Part shown: positions 14,907 to 16,544 of the stretch, piece after piece
Numbering within the stretch: position 1 is the stretch's first letter
How the letters are laid out: every line of letters starts with the position of its first letter
NCBI GenBank assembly: GCA_016303195.1
Contig: JAEDMD010000019.1
Span: 1-16,544 of the forward strand
DNA: 16,544 nt
Origin: Oscillospiraceae bacterium
Lineage (GTDB): Bacteria; Bacillota; Clostridia; Oscillospirales; Ruminococcaceae
Direction of reading: 5' to 3'
Notes under the pieces: model-generated
Database searches by the model: none
What the model was told of the DNA's origin: nothing
The model's input: the letters and a program-made list of their open reading frames with translations, nothing else
Position numbers and translations under genes: made by a program

Positions 14907-15035
14907 TAGCAAACGACAATAATTTTTGGCATTTGCTATTTGCCGATACGCAGGGAGCAAATCTTTGATTTGCGTGTCTGTGAGGCGCTTTAAATCATTT
15001 ACTATGGTGAACGTCAAATTATTTTTGACGTTCAC
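14907..15035. repeat. Run of three hairpins in the gap after the zinc-ribbon gene
   Basis: TAGCAAA (14907-14913) pairs with TTTGCTA (14932-14938). GCAAATC (14957-14963) pairs with GATTTGC (14967-14973), with an outer stem CGCAG/CTGTG (14949-14953 and 14978-14982). GTGAACGTCAAA (15007-15018) pairs perfectly over 12 bp with TTTGACGTTCAC (15024-15035). None is followed by a good T-run. They look like intergenic palindromic repeats or an mRNA 3' end structure; no gene is supported here. Confidence 0.65.
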
Positions 15036-15053
15036 TATGAATTACGGATCCAA

Positions 15054-15083
15054 CAGCACAGCTATAAGCTGTGCTGGGATTTT
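15054..15083 (+). terminator. Likely terminator after the zinc-ribbon gene
   Basis: CAGCACAGCT (15054-15063) and AGCTGTGCTG (15067-15076) form a perfect 10-bp stem with loop ATA, followed by GGGATTTTATA. The T-run is short and offset, so efficiency is uncertain. Confidence 0.55.
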
Positions 15084-15171
15084 ATACAGGAACTTTTTCA
15101 CTCTCAGGAAAACTTATGTTCATTTCGGGAGTTGGAAAGTTAGTTTACCCATTTAGAAAGGATGAATAAAA

Positions 15172-15375
15172 ATGCAGATCACAAAAGAATCGATCATTGG
15201 CGATATTCTCGACGCAGATTTCGGCGTTGCAAACTATTTCCTTGAGATCGGTATGCATTGTCTTGGCTGCCCCGCTTCAAGAGGAGAGTCCATCGAGGAA
15301 GCCTGCGCTGTTCACGGCACAGACCCCGAAGCTCTCGTAGCAAAGCTCAACGCTCACTTTGCAGCTAAGCAGTAA
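15172..15375 (+). CDS. DUF1858 / hybrid-cluster-associated redox disulfide domain protein
   Basis: A 67-residue single-domain protein. It begins with TKESIIGDIL, followed by the core GMHCLGCPASRGESIEEAC and a helical end, HGTDPEALVAKLNAHF. The CLGC pair is the hallmark of the DUF1858 family, also described as a hybrid cluster protein-associated redox disulfide domain. It probably acts as a small thiol redox or metal-handling protein in the cytoplasm; the partner is not shown by the neighbours. GAAAGGA at about 15157-15163 precedes the ATG by eight bases. The gene is closed by a strong terminator, so it is probably a single-gene unit. Confidence 0.85.
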   Translation: MQITKESIIGDILDADFGVANYFLEIGMHCLGCPASRGESIEEACAVHGTDPEALVAKLNAHFAAKQ

Positions 15376-15390
15376 GCGGAAACGAACCAA

Positions 15391-15424
15391 AAGGCATACT
15401 GTTTGTCAGTATGCCTTATTTTTT
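15391..15424 (+). terminator. Intrinsic terminator of the DUF1858 gene
   Basis: AAGGCATACTG (15391-15401) pairs perfectly with CAGTATGCCTT (15407-15417) around the loop TTTGT. ATTTTTT follows to 15424. The A residues upstream may make it work in both directions. Confidence 0.92.
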
Positions 15425-15456
15425 GCGAAAATAAAACTAAATGGAGATGTGCAGAA

Positions 15457-16544
15457 ATGCTTGATAATAGATTAACAAAGTGTATGGAACTTGTAGGCGG
15501 AAGCGGCATCGTTTGCGATGTGGGAACTGACCACGCACTGCTTGCGGCGGAGCTTATCAACAGCGGAAAATGTGAAAAAGTCATAGCCTCCGATATCAAG
15601 GAAGGGCCTCTTGATGCGGCAAGAAAAACTGTTGAAAAATTCGGATTGCAGGAGAAGATTCAGCTTATCCTTTCGGATGGACTGAAAAATGTGCCGATGA
15701 ATGGTGTATCAGATGTTGTTATTGCAGGTATGGGCGGTGAGACTATTGCCGCAATTATTGGTGAGATAGATGTCTCGAAGGTGGAATATGAGGATGTTCG
15801 CTGGATATTACAGCCAATGACCAAGCCTGAACTGCTCAGGAAGAAGCTGTTTGAGTACGGTCTTGTTATTACTGACGAGAAAATTGTCGAGGACGGCGAC
15901 AAGATGTATGTCATCATGGCGGCTGAATATAGCCCGTATTTCCGCTATCTCACCGAAACTGAGTCATTGTTCGGATTCTTTGACGAGGATGATGAAAGCG
16001 GTAAGAAATATCGTCTCCATGAAAGCGAACGCTTTTCAAAAATTGCGGAAAATCTTGAAAATGCAGGTAAAAATGAAGATGCTCAGCATTTCAAAGCTCT
16101 CAGTCACAGGATGAAAAATGGTGTAGGAGTTGAGAAGATAGCCGATGTTATCGCATATCTGAACTCGCTGTATCCCTTTGAATTGCAGGAAAAATGGGAT
16201 AATTCGGGCTATCTGGTGGAAAGCTCAGGCAATGAAGTGAGCAAAATACTTTTGTCGCTGGACATCAGTTATGATGTGGTGAACGAGGCTGACTGCAAGG
16301 GCGCAGAGCTGATAATCTCCCATCATCCTGTGATTTTCGACGCAAGAAAGCGTATAAGCCGCATTGACCCTGTTTATCGTCTCATCGAAAGCGGCATCGG
16401 CGCACTTTGTATGCACACTAATCTTGACATTGCGGATGGCGGCACAAATGGCGTAATACTGCGGAAACTTAGCGAGAAGTTCAGAATTTCAGCCGCTCCT
16501 GAGCCGTTTGAGGAACTGGGCGGCGGTCACGGACTTGGCTGGAT
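15457..16544 (+). CDS. trmK: TrmK tRNA (adenine-N1)-methyltransferase fused to a Nif3/DUF34 domain, 3'-partial
   Basis: One uninterrupted frame runs from ATG 15457 (GGAG at 15443-15446) to the window edge, at least 362 residues. Residues 1 to about 220 are TrmK, the SAM-dependent enzyme that methylates A22 of tRNA. They show the SAM loop CDVGTDH (residues 20-26), IAGMGGETI near residue 90 and WILQPMTKPELLR near 116. From about residue 225 the sequence is Nif3/DUF34: VEKIADVIAYLNSLYPFELQEKWDN is in the family's N-terminal position, then KILLSLDIS, IISHHPVIF (His pair at 289-290) and MHTNLDIADGG (His320), which bind the dinuclear metal. In most Firmicutes these are two adjacent genes (yqfN and yqfO in Bacillus subtilis). 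I checked every codon across the junction and found no stop. The function of Nif3 is not settled. Confidence 0.9.
   Translation, partial: MLDNRLTKCMELVGGSGIVCDVGTDHALLAAELINSGKCEKVIASDIKEGPLDAARKTVEKFGLQEKIQLILSDGLKNVPMNGVSDVVIAGMGGETIAAIIGEIDVSKVEYEDVRWILQPMTKPELLRKKLFEYGLVITDEKIVEDGDKMYVIMAAEYSPYFRYLTETESLFGFFDEDDESGKKYRLHESERFSKIAENLENAGKNEDAQHFKALSHRMKNGVGVEKIADVIAYLNSLYPFELQEKWDNSGYLVESSGNEVSKILLSLDISYDVVNEADCKGAELIISHHPVIFDARKRISRIDPVYRLIESGIGALCMHTNLDIADGGTNGVILRKLSEKFRISAAPEPFEELGGGHGLGW

Overview
The window looks like chromosome from a Gram-positive Clostridia-type bacterium, most likely a Ruminococcus or close relative (Oscillospirales). Four things suggest this: a PASTA-bearing class B penicillin-binding protein, a MurE with the meso-diaminopimelate DNPR motif, a DivIVA-like coiled-coil protein with a SigH-like sigma factor, and gene pairs typical of Clostridia (zf-trcl zinc ribbon, DUF1858 redox-disulfide protein, TrmK/Nif3). 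The genus is inferred from general appearance, not from a search. All genes read on the + strand.

Positions 1-11608 are a division and cell wall (dcw) cluster: PASTA penicillin-binding protein (5' end off the window), murE, mraY, ftsW, murG, an alpha/beta hydrolase, a small unknown gene, murA, ftsQ/divIB and ftsZ. MurA makes the first committed precursor, MurE adds the third stem residue, MraY and MurG make lipid I and lipid II, and FtsW with the PBP polymerises and crosslinks at the septum organised by FtsZ and FtsQ. murF, murD, murC, murB and ftsA are absent from this stretch, and two non-dcw genes sit between murG and murA. The gaps before murE, mraY and ftsW each carry a different 7-bp tandem repeat. 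ftsZ has its own extended -10 promoter and ends at a clear intrinsic terminator.

Positions 11609-13832 hold an AT-rich regulatory gap with a near-consensus promoter, a long stem-forming leader and a 611-residue DivIVA-like protein with a 12-unit 11-residue coiled-coil repeat. A SigH-like sigma factor (ending at 14531) follows; it has no ATG start ahead of its conserved domain.

Positions 14532-16544 hold a shrunken tRNA-like element, a two-part zinc-ribbon protein, a hairpin-rich gap, a DUF1858 protein with its own terminator, and a TrmK methyltransferase fused in frame to a Nif3/DUF34 domain that runs off the window.

The points most worth following up are the TrmK-Nif3 fusion, the tRNA-like element, the aromatic heptad tail on FtsQ, the structured leader of the DivIVA-like gene and the family of heptamer arrays in the cell-wall cluster.
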